Shown here piece by piece: positions 8,554 through 17,184 of a stretch of 64,000 nt of DNA; within the stretch, counting starts at the first letter, position 1, and each line of letters begins with the position of its first letter. The notes beneath the pieces were generated by a model. The model did not search any database. It was not told the DNA's origin and worked only from the letters and a program-made list of their open reading frames with translations. The DNA comes from Holophagae bacterium. Lineage in GTDB: Bacteria; Acidobacteriota; Holophagae; Acanthopleuribacterales; Acanthopleuribacteraceae. The DNA is taken from positions 1 through 64,000 of the forward strand of contig JAUIFE010000002.1 in NCBI GenBank assembly GCA_030429565.1, in the 5' to 3' direction. The translations under genes and the position numbers were made by a program.

Positions 8554-10005
8554 ATGATTTTCAACAACGACCTGTTTCCAAACCCGGCTCACACGCGCCG
8601 CGTGTCTCGATCAACCTGGCTGGTTGTGTTCCTTTTCTCTTGGCTTACACCGCTGCTTCCCGCCGAAACCTTTGTTTATTTGCAAAACGACAGCCCGCAA
8701 CCGCTCACGCTGGAAGTCCGTGTCGAAGGCGGCCTCAGCCAAGGTCGCCACTGGAACCAAACGGTTTACGAAATGGATCCATGGCAAAAATCAACACCGA
8801 TCCTGTGGTTTAACCGCGATGAAGGCATTACCAGCGGGCGCACCTTCACCTTTGAGACCTTGGTCAAACAAAACGGGCACGTCATTGCGCGCCTGCGCCA
8901 GAAGTTGCGCGGCAAGTGGATCGGTTCCAGCCTTAGTCACGGTGCCGACAACGCCGTTTGGTTCAGTGACCGCGCCGTCCACGCCGTTCAATCGGCGCCC
9001 GACATTCGCACTCAATTTAAATCGGCCTTCACCGGCTGGTACGACGACCTCGTCTACACCGTTCATCAGGAAGGCGTTTACGACCATTTACGCGGCCTCA
9101 CCGAGCACACCGCCGACCAATTCACCCTGCTCGCCTACAACCTACAACTGCTGCCGACCAGCATCAGCTTTATCGATCAAAACCTGCGCGCGCGTTATGT
9201 GGCCGAGTCTCTGGCCGGCTTTGACGCGATTGTCTTCAGCGAAGCCTTCGACGACGATGTTCGCGGCTTTGACGAGGGCGGCGACACCGGCGATCCCGAT
9301 TCGCTATGGGAACGCGTGCGCGACATGTACCCGTACCGCACCGATATCGTCGGCAAAGACGAAGGGCTCGAACAAGACGGCGGTGTATTTATCGTCAGCC
9401 GCTGGCCGATTAGCGCCCAGCAGGATTGGGTTTACGACGAATCGATTTGCGAGGCGAGCGACTGCCTGTCCGAAAAAGGGGTGATGTACGCCCGCATCGA
9501 AAAATCAAGCGGCGCGGACTCACGCACCTACCACTTGTTTGGCAGCCACTTACAGGCCGATTACAGCAACGACGATAACAGCCATGTGCGCGAGGCGCAG
9601 TTGGCCCAAATGCGATCCTTCATCAACAGCCGCGCCATTCCCGGCCATGAACCCGTCATCATGGCCGGCGATTTTAACGTTGACCGCGACCGCGCAGAGT
9701 ACGTGACCATGTTGGACACGCTCAACGCGATTGACTACGAACGTGCCGATTACGGCATGCCCTACTCACTCGATGGGTTTACCAATACCTTTGCCGGCGG
9801 CACAACCGAGCAATTACTCGATTACGTGCTGATCGATCAAAGCCGGCGCCTGCCACGTTACGGTGAAACGGCCGTGCTCGTACTGCGCTCACCCGCACCC
9901 GAAATGTTCGCCAAGCGCGGCGATCAGCGTCGCCAGGACATGAACATCATGGGTAATTACTCCGATCACTACCCCGTGTTTGCCTATTTCGATTTCAGCG
10001 ATTAA
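8554..10005 (+). CDS. Secreted sphingomyelinase C-like endonuclease/exonuclease/phosphatase-fold enzyme
   Basis: The 483-residue protein has an N-terminal signal peptide (hydrophobic run about residues 22-37) and a beta-rich N-terminal domain to about residue 185. A DNase I-like catalytic domain follows. Diagnostic motifs are YNLQLLP at its start, an acidic SEAFDDD, EKGVMYARI, GSHLQADYS, the GDFNVDRD metal/catalytic motif, LDYVLID, and the C-terminal SDHYPVFAYF with the catalytic His. This set and order match bacterial neutral sphingomyelinases (phospholipase C type), which hydrolyse sphingomyelin to ceramide and phosphocholine with Mg2+. The ATG has GAGGAG 10 bases upstream. The stop codon overlaps that of the convergent SDR within TTAA. 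A related secreted phosphodiesterase with another lipid substrate is the alternative. Confidence 0.85.
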   Translation: MIFNNDLFPNPAHTRRVSRSTWLVVFLFSWLTPLLPAETFVYLQNDSPQPLTLEVRVEGGLSQGRHWNQTVYEMDPWQKSTPILWFNRDEGITSGRTFTFETLVKQNGHVIARLRQKLRGKWIGSSLSHGADNAVWFSDRAVHAVQSAPDIRTQFKSAFTGWYDDLVYTVHQEGVYDHLRGLTEHTADQFTLLAYNLQLLPTSISFIDQNLRARYVAESLAGFDAIVFSEAFDDDVRGFDEGGDTGDPDSLWERVRDMYPYRTDIVGKDEGLEQDGGVFIVSRWPISAQQDWVYDESICEASDCLSEKGVMYARIEKSSGADSRTYHLFGSHLQADYSNDDNSHVREAQLAQMRSFINSRAIPGHEPVIMAGDFNVDRDRAEYVTMLDTLNAIDYERADYGMPYSLDGFTNTFAGGTTEQLLDYVLIDQSRRLPRYGETAVLVLRSPAPEMFAKRGDQRRQDMNIMGNYSDHYPVFAYFDFSD

Positions 10006-10928
10006 GTATCGGACGCACCCGGCCCGTCCTGTGATTCGCGGTCGGGTGCGCTCGCCCATTGGCGCCGATGCGGTAAGCCCCAATACAAAATGCGGTGGTA
10101 AAGCCGTTTTGGCAGAAAGCGGCGCAGTAGGTCAAATAAATGTGCGTCGAGCGTAACCGGAACGCGTAACGCAGGGCGCCGGTGCGCCATCAAACGCACA
10201 ATACGACGTGCAATGTCCTCGGGCGACGTCGGTGAACCGTACATCAGTTTGCTGATCATGCCGATCATATGGGCGTAATAAGGATGGTAAACCAGATTGG
10301 GATCCTCAAAAGCGGCGCGGCTGCGTTCGGTAAAAAGGGCATTTTCAAAGGAACTGGAACGCACAAAACCCGGCTCCACCAGCGAAACATGCACACCCCA
10401 AGGTTTCATTTCATACCACAAGGCCTCAGACGCGCCCTCCAAAGCAAATTTTGACGCACTGTAAGCGCCCATCGTCGGCATGGCCATCATGCCGCCCACC
10501 GAAGACAGGTTAATAATGTGACCCGCGCGACGCGCTCGCATGCCGGGTAAAACCAGTCTTGTCAGATGCATCGCACCGAAAAAGTTAACGTTAAACTGGT
10601 GCAGTTCGTCGCGATCTTCCAAATGTTCGATCACCGCGCGATAACAGATACCGGCATTGTTCACCAAAATATCAACGCCGCCCCAATCGCGTTCTAACTC
10701 GGCCACCAGGCGCTCGCCTTCTTCCGGCACACACAAATCCAGGGGACGTAAGCGGATTCGTTCATTTTCAAAAATACCCGCTTCGGCAAAACGCGGCAGC
10801 GAGGTGGCGCGGGCCGTCAACACCAGTCGGTAATTCGTCGGCAACAGCGCACGGGCCAAGGCCAGACCAATGCCGCTCCCGGCACCGGTCACCAGCACCA
10901 CCCGCGCTGTGCGCCGACCTCCGCTCAT
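10002..10928 (-). CDS. Short-chain dehydrogenase/reductase (SDR)
   Basis: This is a classical SDR of about 308 residues. It carries the cofactor motif TGAGSGIG, the NNAGI motif and the catalytic Ser and YSASK (Tyr-x3-Lys) set, with the catalytic Ser in NLSSVGG. These enzymes use NAD(P)H to reduce or oxidise alcohols and ketones; the tail after about residue 200 resembles ketoreductases acting on hydrophobic substrates. GAGGGG precedes the second in-frame ATG (10928) by 7 bases, so I prefer it over the ATG at 10949. It lies downstream of the S33 peptidase gene on the same strand, but a hairpin terminator candidate separates them. Substrate is unknown. Confidence 0.88.
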   Translation of the reverse strand: MSGGRRTARVVLVTGAGSGIGLALARALLPTNYRLVLTARATSLPRFAEAGIFENERIRLRPLDLCVPEEGERLVAELERDWGGVDILVNNAGICYRAVIEHLEDRDELHQFNVNFFGAMHLTRLVLPGMRARRAGHIINLSSVGGMMAMPTMGAYSASKFALEGASEALWYEMKPWGVHVSLVEPGFVRSSSFENALFTERSRAAFEDPNLVYHPYYAHMIGMISKLMYGSPTSPEDIARRIVRLMAHRRPALRVPVTLDAHLFDLLRRFLPKRLYHRILYWGLPHRRQWASAPDRESQDGPGASDT

Positions 10929-10996
10929 GTCATGCCCCTCGGTTGTCATAAAATTGTTCGTCCAAACCCGCGAACCGGGCTTCGCGATTGAACCTG

Positions 10997-11020
10997 AAAA
11001 GACCCGGCTTGCGTCTTTTT
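10997..11020 (-). terminator. Candidate terminator after the S33 peptidase gene
   Basis: AAAAGAC (10997-11003) pairs with GTCTTTT (11013-11019) across a 9-base loop, giving a stem flanked by T-runs on both strands. It lies about 100 bases past the peptidase stop on the - strand. A second stem, GACCCG with CGGGTC just to the right, overlaps it, so the two hairpins would compete. Confidence 0.4.
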
Positions 11021-11115
11021 ATCGGGTCGAAGCATGCCCTGCTTTAGCCCGTAATCAGCCACAATAAACCTGCTTTTTGTACCGATTAGGGGCGGCACGC
11101 GCCACCCCTTTGCGT

Positions 11116-13230
11116 TCATCGCGAAACCGACGGGTGCGCTTGGCCAAACAACGAAGCGGGCAAGTTCACAAAATCGGGAAGCGGCAGCACCAGCTTGCGA
11201 TCTTGGCTGAGGTTACCGGCCACAAAAGCCGCCATGGTTTCGGCAATCGCTGCATCGCCGACAAACAAATCATCGCCATGGGTACCGTTTTCCAAAACCA
11301 AGTGACGTGCATTGGCAAAACCTTCGGCTACTTCGTACTGGTGAGCGAGCGGCGTGCGTCCGTCCAAAGTTCCACCAATAAACAGGACCGGCAGTGAACT
11401 TTGCAGCGGCGTGCGCTGGGCGAAAGGCGCGGGCGCCACCAGGCCGGCTTCCATCAACCATTGAAAGGGGCCGTTAACCGCATTGCCCAACCATGCCTGT
11501 TCAGCCTGGGCCCGTACCAAGCGGAGCCGCGCCCAAGATGCAGCGCCGGCCATATCGGCGTTGAGCGCGGGTCCGTTGACGCGCGCCACGCGGACCTGTT
11601 GGAAGAAGTCGCCCAACGCTTGGAAACCACCCGCGTCCATCACCGCTACCGCCCAGGGCAAAAGCGCCAAGGTGTTGCGTTCAGCCAGCGCACCCGCCAC
11701 CAAAAGTTGCACATCGTAAACACCGATCTGCAGTGTTTCGCTAATCCCGCTGATCGGGTTCACCGCCGTCACCGTCACCGGCGCAACCGCCAACGCGGCC
11801 AAGACACGCTGCAAAGCCGCCGTGAAGTCGGGATAAAGCGCGGCGCTTGCCTCGTCGGCGCGTAATGCGGTCTCCACGTCCCTTAATAACTGATCGGTTT
11901 CGGCCGGCAACTTAAGTGTGTGATCGGGTCCTTCACAGCCTGCCAAAATCAGGCCGGCCACACGCTCGGGAAACAAACGCACCGTCGTCAAGGCCAGGTG
12001 CGTGCCGTAACTTGTCCCCCATAACCACACCTTTTCCACACCCAAGGCGCGGCGCAGTGCGTCCACATCACGCGCGTTTTGTTCCGTTGTATAACCATCG
12101 AGATCAATACCTTGCGCCTGCCAAGCATCACGTGCCGCACGAAAGGCTGTCGCCACCGCCGTTGCCTGTCCGACTTCCGTTAACACTTGGTCCGGCGCCG
12201 GCTGAATCCATTGTGCCGCCGCCGGCAGATCGTTGGACAAACCCGCGCCGCGTTGCTCCAACAGAATCACGTCGGCGACGGCGCGCATGCGCTGGAAGGC
12301 GGCAAAACGCGGCCCTTCTGCCGAAGTAACAGCCGAACCACCCGGGCCACCGGCCAAAAAGACGATGGGTTCCGTCGGGGTGGCCGTGGTCGCCGGCAAC
12401 CGCACGAACTGCAACGACAACGACCGCGAAACAGGGTTCAAACGGTTCTCTTTCACGCGGAAAGTACCCAGTTCAACCGCAACCTGCTCGCCCGATTCCG
12501 CCGTAAACGTTGCCGATTCATAGGTTACCGCCACCGGCGCGGCAATGTCGTGGGATGCCAAATCAATGGTTTCGGTGCGCCACAAGACGGCACTGTCGCC
12601 GCTGCCGCGCAAGGCCGCAACCGCCATCGGTTGATCCGACACCATTTCGAAATAGCTGTCCGGCACAGGGGCAAATTCGTGGTGAAACACAAACAGCCCT
12701 TTGCCGTTCGGTGCAATTTGCTGCAAGGCCGCCGGCTGCACCTGGTCAATCAGCGCACCCTCGCCGTCATACTGCCGCACTTCCACGGCGGACAGGGTTT
12801 CGCCCAGGTTGACGACGGCAATGCCGTCCCAAGCCAAATCGGTATTGCCAGGCAACAGGCGCAGGTGGCGCGAGGCCGCAACCGTTTCGTGAAGCTCGGC
12901 CGGCGTGCCCGTGCCCATCGCCCGGAACGACGCCGTCACCGAGATGTCTTGACCCGCCACCGCCAAATGCGACACCGGAAATTGGTTGAACAAACTATCG
13001 CGGTCACGTACCAGCGTTTTGCCGGCGGCAATCGTCCCGGAAACCATCATCGACGCCGTCCCGCTGCGATCGTAAGCCGTCAGCGTGTACGTGCGCGGGC
13101 CGAGACCCAAATTGGCGATGGTGAAACGCGTCGTAAAACCGCCGGTACTGCTGGTGACGTGGGGAATCAGCCGGGTCGCGGCCTGGTTGAAACCGACACA
13201 CAGCCAAAAAAGAAACATAATTCGAAACAT
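11116..13230 (-). CDS. Secreted S33-family alpha/beta-hydrolase peptidase with N-terminal beta-sandwich module
   Basis: Translation most likely starts at the ATG at 13230, which has GGGAGG 7 bases upstream and begins a signal peptide (MFRIMFLFWLCVGF); the longer frame overlaps the divergent kinase. The 704-residue product has about 230 N-terminal residues forming two beta-sandwich-like repeats. These contain phrases such as FTIANLG and VVNLGETLSAVEV, close in style to the C-terminus of the metalloprotease at 912-3896. The alpha/beta-hydrolase follows, with oxyanion segment GGPGGSA, nucleophile GTSYG (Ser407), the acid in GGTLDGRTP and the catalytic His in ENGTHGDD. This is the proline iminopeptidase/tripeptidyl aminopeptidase (S33, TAP-like) pattern. 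Role: release of N-terminal residues from peptides outside the cytoplasm. Confidence 0.87.
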   Translation of the reverse strand: MFRIMFLFWLCVGFNQAATRLIPHVTSSTGGFTTRFTIANLGLGPRTYTLTAYDRSGTASMMVSGTIAAGKTLVRDRDSLFNQFPVSHLAVAGQDISVTASFRAMGTGTPAELHETVAASRHLRLLPGNTDLAWDGIAVVNLGETLSAVEVRQYDGEGALIDQVQPAALQQIAPNGKGLFVFHHEFAPVPDSYFEMVSDQPMAVAALRGSGDSAVLWRTETIDLASHDIAAPVAVTYESATFTAESGEQVAVELGTFRVKENRLNPVSRSLSLQFVRLPATTATPTEPIVFLAGGPGGSAVTSAEGPRFAAFQRMRAVADVILLEQRGAGLSNDLPAAAQWIQPAPDQVLTEVGQATAVATAFRAARDAWQAQGIDLDGYTTEQNARDVDALRRALGVEKVWLWGTSYGTHLALTTVRLFPERVAGLILAGCEGPDHTLKLPAETDQLLRDVETALRADEASAALYPDFTAALQRVLAALAVAPVTVTAVNPISGISETLQIGVYDVQLLVAGALAERNTLALLPWAVAVMDAGGFQALGDFFQQVRVARVNGPALNADMAGAASWARLRLVRAQAEQAWLGNAVNGPFQWLMEAGLVAPAPFAQRTPLQSSLPVLFIGGTLDGRTPLAHQYEVAEGFANARHLVLENGTHGDDLFVGDAAIAETMAAFVAGNLSQDRKLVLPLPDFVNLPASLFGQAHPSVSR

Positions 13231-13372
13231 AAGATACCTCCCAAGGTCGGCAGGTCGCGCCGCCTTTGCCATCAAGATACGGCCGACCGACACCGCGGTC
13301 GCGGCAACAATGACCAACGTCACCTGGCAGTGGACCATCGTCATCCCCACCCGCAAAACGATGCTGTCGCGG

Positions 13373-13378
13373 TATAAT
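13373..13378 (+). promoter_or_regulatory. TATAAT -10 hexamer upstream of the kinase
   Basis: A perfect TATAAT lies 29 bases before the small leader frame at 13407 and 85 bases before the kinase start. No good -35 is visible at 16-18 bases, so this is a motif-level call. Confidence 0.3.
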
Positions 13379-13406
13379 GGCCGACTACCCCACCGAGGCA
13401 AAAACC

Positions 13407-13475
13407 ATGACTTCACTGCGTCCCGCCGCCACCCGCGCGCGTCACCCACGCTTGCTACCCGCATGTTGCCGTTAA
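13407..13475 (+). CDS. Possible 22-codon leader ORF overlapping the kinase start
   Basis: An ATG with GAGG 8 bases upstream opens a 22-codon frame rich in Arg (MTSLRPAATRARHPRLLPAC...). It stops at TAA, 13473-13475, 10 bases inside the kinase gene in another frame. The kinase ATG at 13463 has no good ribosome site of its own, so coupling through this frame is plausible. It could also be chance. Confidence 0.3.
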   Translation: MTSLRPAATRARHPRLLPACCR

Positions 13476-15133
13476 TTTGTTTTTGGCTGACGGCTCTGGC
13501 ACCACCGCCAAAAATCCAGGTCGTCTCGCAACACTACGCCGTCCGTGCGCCGGCCGACTGGACCACCCTCGACTTCGACCGGGCACCCTGGTCGCAAACC
13601 TTGCCACGCCGACAAGGCATTTGGTACTGGGCCTGCGTCATCGACGTCGGCGACGATCTGCTGCCCAACGATCCGCCCATCGGCGTCGGCCTAAACCTGC
13701 TCGCTGCTTATGAAATGTACTGGGACGGAAAACTCATCGCGCGCAACGGCGTGCCCGGCGCAAGCATCGACAGCGAGAAGCCAGGCCGAATGCGCACTAG
13801 TTTCACCCTGCCACACCACCTATTGACGCCGGGTCGCCATGTCTTGGTCGGCCGAATGTCGAGCTGCCGCGTACCTGGCCGCAACCCCTTTTACGACCTC
13901 GAAATCGGCGATATCCGCCAATTGGCGCGCTGGGGTTTACCCAAAACCATTGCCTTCATGAGCCTGCTCGGCGCCGCCGTGCCCGTCGGTTTGCTGTTCA
14001 TTGGGTTGTACCGCCTCGCTGATCGCCGCCGCGAGTACCTTTTCTTCGGGCTGATTTCGCTGACCTTTGCCGTATTGTTGGGCCTGGAGTTTGTCAAATT
14101 CGTGGTCGCCTACAGCTACGACCTGCATTTCCCACGCTTGCGCGCCATCGTGGTGCTGACCTTACTGCTCGCCGGCTTGATCCCACTCTTCTTCCACGCC
14201 CTTTACGAAACACCGCTCGCACGCCGAACCTACGCCGGCATGGTTATTCTGTCGCTTTTAGTCGCCTGGTTCGCGCCTTGGTATGACACCAAAGGCACCG
14301 TCGCCGTTATCCTCGCGCTGCTCTACGCCTTGGTTGTCTCGTGGTTTGGCGCGCGCCGCCACGCGCCCGGAGCCCGTTCACTTTTCGTCGGCCTACTGAT
14401 CGTGCTCGCCACCTTGTTGCTGGACAACGCCGGTTTCCACGATACTTATTTTTTCCTCGCCTTCCTCGGCCTAATCCTGCACGTCATGGGTTTGTTGATC
14501 ATGCGTTTTCGCGCCAAAAATGAAGAAGTACTGCGCACGCGCCTGCACGCCGAGCAACTGCGCGGTGAGCTGTTACGCAAGCAGATCCACCCGCACTTCC
14601 TCATGAACTCGCTCACCGCCGCCATCGAGTACATGGAAGAAGAACCCGCGCGCGGCATTGCCATGATCGAATCGCTCAGCCAAGCTTTCCGCCTAATGCT
14701 CGACTTGGTCGATCAGGGCCAAGTCAGCGTCGCCCGCGAACTGGAATTATGCCGCGCCCATTTGGCCACCATGAACTTCATCATGGCGCGCGAAATGACC
14801 ATCGCCACGGAGGGCCTCGACCTCGACCGCCACATCCCGCCCGGCGTGTTCCTCACCTTACTGGAGAATGCCGTCACCCATGGCCGCTACCAAAGCGACG
14901 TCCCGTTACTGCAGTTGTCAGAACAGTTCGGTGAGAACCGTTTGTGTTATCGCTTCCAATCCTTGCTCAAAAAAACCGGTACCGGCACACGCAAAGGAAC
15001 GGGTACCCAATACATTGAAGCACGTCTGTGCCAAGCCTTCGGCAAGCGTTGGTCACTACGCGCCTTTGCCCAGGGCGAACACTGGATTACCGAGTTGGAG
15101 GTTCCCCGCCATGCAGCACATCCTGGTCGTTGA
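13463..15133 (+). CDS. LytS/YehU-type sensor histidine kinase with 7TM (7TMR-DISM-like) sensor
   Basis: The 556-residue protein has a signal or first hydrophobic segment, an extracytoplasmic beta-rich domain to about residue 145, and seven or so membrane segments between about 150 and 350. The layout is like 7TMR-DISM receptors. A short coiled coil leads to the His_kinase domain: the phosphoacceptor is His376 in QIHPHFLMNSL, the N box is LLENAVTHG, and a GTGT-rich G box lies near the end. This LytS/AlgZ family autophosphorylates and passes phosphate to LytTR regulators. The following response-regulator gene overlaps its 3' end by 23 bases, so the two form one translationally coupled pair. The start at 13463 is the only in-frame ATG that avoids the peptidase promoter region. 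The ligand is unknown. Confidence 0.85.
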   Translation: MLPLICFWLTALAPPPKIQVVSQHYAVRAPADWTTLDFDRAPWSQTLPRRQGIWYWACVIDVGDDLLPNDPPIGVGLNLLAAYEMYWDGKLIARNGVPGASIDSEKPGRMRTSFTLPHHLLTPGRHVLVGRMSSCRVPGRNPFYDLEIGDIRQLARWGLPKTIAFMSLLGAAVPVGLLFIGLYRLADRRREYLFFGLISLTFAVLLGLEFVKFVVAYSYDLHFPRLRAIVVLTLLLAGLIPLFFHALYETPLARRTYAGMVILSLLVAWFAPWYDTKGTVAVILALLYALVVSWFGARRHAPGARSLFVGLLIVLATLLLDNAGFHDTYFFLAFLGLILHVMGLLIMRFRAKNEEVLRTRLHAEQLRGELLRKQIHPHFLMNSLTAAIEYMEEEPARGIAMIESLSQAFRLMLDLVDQGQVSVARELELCRAHLATMNFIMAREMTIATEGLDLDRHIPPGVFLTLLENAVTHGRYQSDVPLLQLSEQFGENRLCYRFQSLLKKTGTGTRKGTGTQYIEARLCQAFGKRWSLRAFAQGEHWITELEVPRHAAHPGR

Positions 15134-15818
15134 AGACTACCCGCTGGTTGCCAAACGCATCAGACGGTTTCTCGGCGCCGTGCTGAACCGCACGCCCGAA
15201 AGTATTCCCTGGTGCGAAGACCTCGAGCTCGCCGAGCAGTACCTGGCGCAACACCCCGTCGACCTACTATTCCTCGACCTTAACCTCGGCGGCGGCGATG
15301 GTTTCGACCTGCTCAAACGCTACACCGCCGACCGTTTTGAGACCATCATTGTTTCCGCCAACACCGCCCGCGCTCTGGAAGCCTTTGAATACGGCGTCGT
15401 TGACTTCGTCGCCAAACCCTTCGACCAGGAACGGCTCACCGCCGCCTTATCACGGGTGACCACCCGTGCCAAACGCGCCGCCCGTTACCTATCTGTCAAA
15501 AAACACGGCGCGATTCAGCTCGTCGACATCGACGACATCTACGCCGTCAAAGGGGAAGGTAACTACGCCGAGTTGTGGACGCGCTCCGGCGACAAACCGC
15601 TGCACGCCAAAACCCTGGACCAATTGCTGCGCGTGCTGCCCGACCATTTCCATCGCGTGCATAAATCATACATTCTCAATACTATCGACATCGCCTCGCT
15701 GCAACGTCCCGGTGGCGGCCGCTACAGTGCGCTGCTCAAAAACGGCGAGGAAATTCCCATCGGTCGCAGCCGTTGGCCCGACATCAGCGCCTTGTTTGAG
15801 GACCGCTTGCCGTCCTAA
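15111..15818 (+). CDS. LytTR-family response regulator
   Basis: The 235-residue protein has a receiver domain (residues 1-120) with the phosphoacceptor Asp56 in LFLDLNLGGGDGFD, the acidic pair in VVEDYP, and Lys in VAKPFDQE. A C-terminal LytTR DNA-binding domain follows (about 130-232, with KGEGNYAEL, FHRVHKSYILN and IPIGRSR). LytTR regulators bind direct repeats upstream of target genes. The start is the ATG at 15111 with GGAGG about 9 bases upstream, inside the end of the kinase gene. The FolC-like gene starts 46 bases after its stop, so the three may be co-transcribed. Confidence 0.93.
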   Translation: MQHILVVEDYPLVAKRIRRFLGAVLNRTPESIPWCEDLELAEQYLAQHPVDLLFLDLNLGGGDGFDLLKRYTADRFETIIVSANTARALEAFEYGVVDFVAKPFDQERLTAALSRVTTRAKRAARYLSVKKHGAIQLVDIDDIYAVKGEGNYAELWTRSGDKPLHAKTLDQLLRVLPDHFHRVHKSYILNTIDIASLQRPGGGRYSALLKNGEEIPIGRSRWPDISALFEDRLPS

Positions 15819-15864
15819 CGCGGGCCGTGCCAGAATGGGGGCTTCCTCACCTGGAGTGGAACCC

Positions 15865-17115
15865 ATGTCGCAACCCGTTTGGCCGCCGACCCTACTCGCG
15901 CTCCTCAAGCAACTGACCCCGCCGCCCGCACCGACGGCACTTGTACCGCGCTGCCGTGCTTTTTTTGACATCGTCGCACCCGACCGCGCCACCTTGCCGA
16001 TCATTAAAGTGGCCGGCACCAACGGCAAAGGCTCGACGTGCGCCATGCTCGAAGCCTGTCTCAATAACAAGCAAGGCATTGGCTTGTTTACCAGCCCGCA
16101 TTTGGTCACGCCGCGCGAGCGGATTCGTATCGACGGCGCCATGGTCACCTTCGATGAAATGGAAGACGCCGCCCGTCGCGTCGCCGACCTATTGACGGCA
16201 TGCGGGGCGGTAAAGCCGAGCTTCTTCGAAGCCCTCATCGCCATCGCGCTCGACCTCTTTCGCCGCCGCAACGTGCGCCTCGCCGTATTCGAAGCCGGTG
16301 TAGGCGGCTACAACGACGCCGTGCACGTGCTGCCAGGCGACTTGGCCGCCTTAACCACCGTTGGCTTTGATCACGTCGACCGGCTCGGCCCAACCCTTGC
16401 CGACATCGCGCGCGACAAAGCCGGCATTGTTCCTGACGGCGGCACCTTGGTATTGGGTCCCGGCCTCAGCGCCGACGACCACGCCGTCGTGCGTGCCGAA
16501 AGCGAGCCGCGCGGCGTGACGGTCATCGCCGCCGATGCTTTGCCGATCGACCTCAACGACCGATTGCCACTGGCCGGCCACCACCAACACGACAACGCCC
16601 GCACCGCGCTCACCTTGGCCCGACTGGCCGCCGCGCGTTTCGACCTCCCTTTTTCGCCGAGCGCCGTCCGCAATGCGCACTGGCCCGCCCGCCTGGAACA
16701 GCGCCGCCTCGGCCGACGCACCTTTTTACTGGACGTCGCCCATAACGCACAGGGTTTAGACGTATTAAGCGACTATCTCGATCAAACCACGCCCTTCGAC
16801 AAACGCTTTCTGATCTACGGCGCCGCCGAGGACAAGGATTACCGCGCCTGTTTGGCAACTATTCCGCGTCTCGCGCCGCGCGGCATCCTGGTCGGCGGTT
16901 TTTACCGCGCCGCGCCGGCCGAACTTCTGACCAAACGCGTTGGTAATGAATCTTTTATGGCCTGCAACACACCCGACCACATCGGAACCATGTTGCCGCG
17001 AGACGAGGACACGACCATGATTGTCTGCGGTTCCGTTTTTTTGGTGGGCACCGTCGTCAGTTTGTTGGACGCGTGGCAAGCTGAGCCACCGACCCAACCA
17101 ATACCGCATTCCTAG
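15865..17115 (+). CDS. folC: FolC-like Mur-ligase-family protein (folylpolyglutamate/dihydrofolate synthase)
   Basis: The 416-residue protein has the Mur-ligase ATP motif GTNGKGS at residues 51-57, SPHLVTPRERIRIDG, the FEAGVGG segment and a C-terminal DVAHNAQG motif. These are diagnostic of FolC, which adds glutamate to dihydropteroate and/or folates in the cytoplasm. It starts at the ATG at 15865 with GGAG upstream. It lies 46 bases after the LytTR gene and converges on a second FolC-like gene 69 bases downstream. The C-terminal GAAEDKDYRACL matches the usual FolC GxxxDKD segment. This copy has the more canonical motifs, so it is the better candidate for the housekeeping enzyme. Confidence 0.85.
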   Translation: MSQPVWPPTLLALLKQLTPPPAPTALVPRCRAFFDIVAPDRATLPIIKVAGTNGKGSTCAMLEACLNNKQGIGLFTSPHLVTPRERIRIDGAMVTFDEMEDAARRVADLLTACGAVKPSFFEALIAIALDLFRRRNVRLAVFEAGVGGYNDAVHVLPGDLAALTTVGFDHVDRLGPTLADIARDKAGIVPDGGTLVLGPGLSADDHAVVRAESEPRGVTVIAADALPIDLNDRLPLAGHHQHDNARTALTLARLAAARFDLPFSPSAVRNAHWPARLEQRRLGRRTFLLDVAHNAQGLDVLSDYLDQTTPFDKRFLIYGAAEDKDYRACLATIPRLAPRGILVGGFYRAAPAELLTKRVGNESFMACNTPDHIGTMLPRDEDTTMIVCGSVFLVGTVVSLLDAWQAEPPTQPIPHS

Positions 17116-17184
17116 CCGACATATGCCCTTCCCAAAAGCCTTTCACCAACAACCGCCGTTCCGATCCAAATACTACCGACCGAG

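Noticed and set aside
12187..13377. 396-codon + strand frame opposite the S33 peptidase
   Set aside because: It is antisense to the catalytic and beta-sandwich parts of a well-supported protein; its composition is Arg/His-rich shadow sequence.
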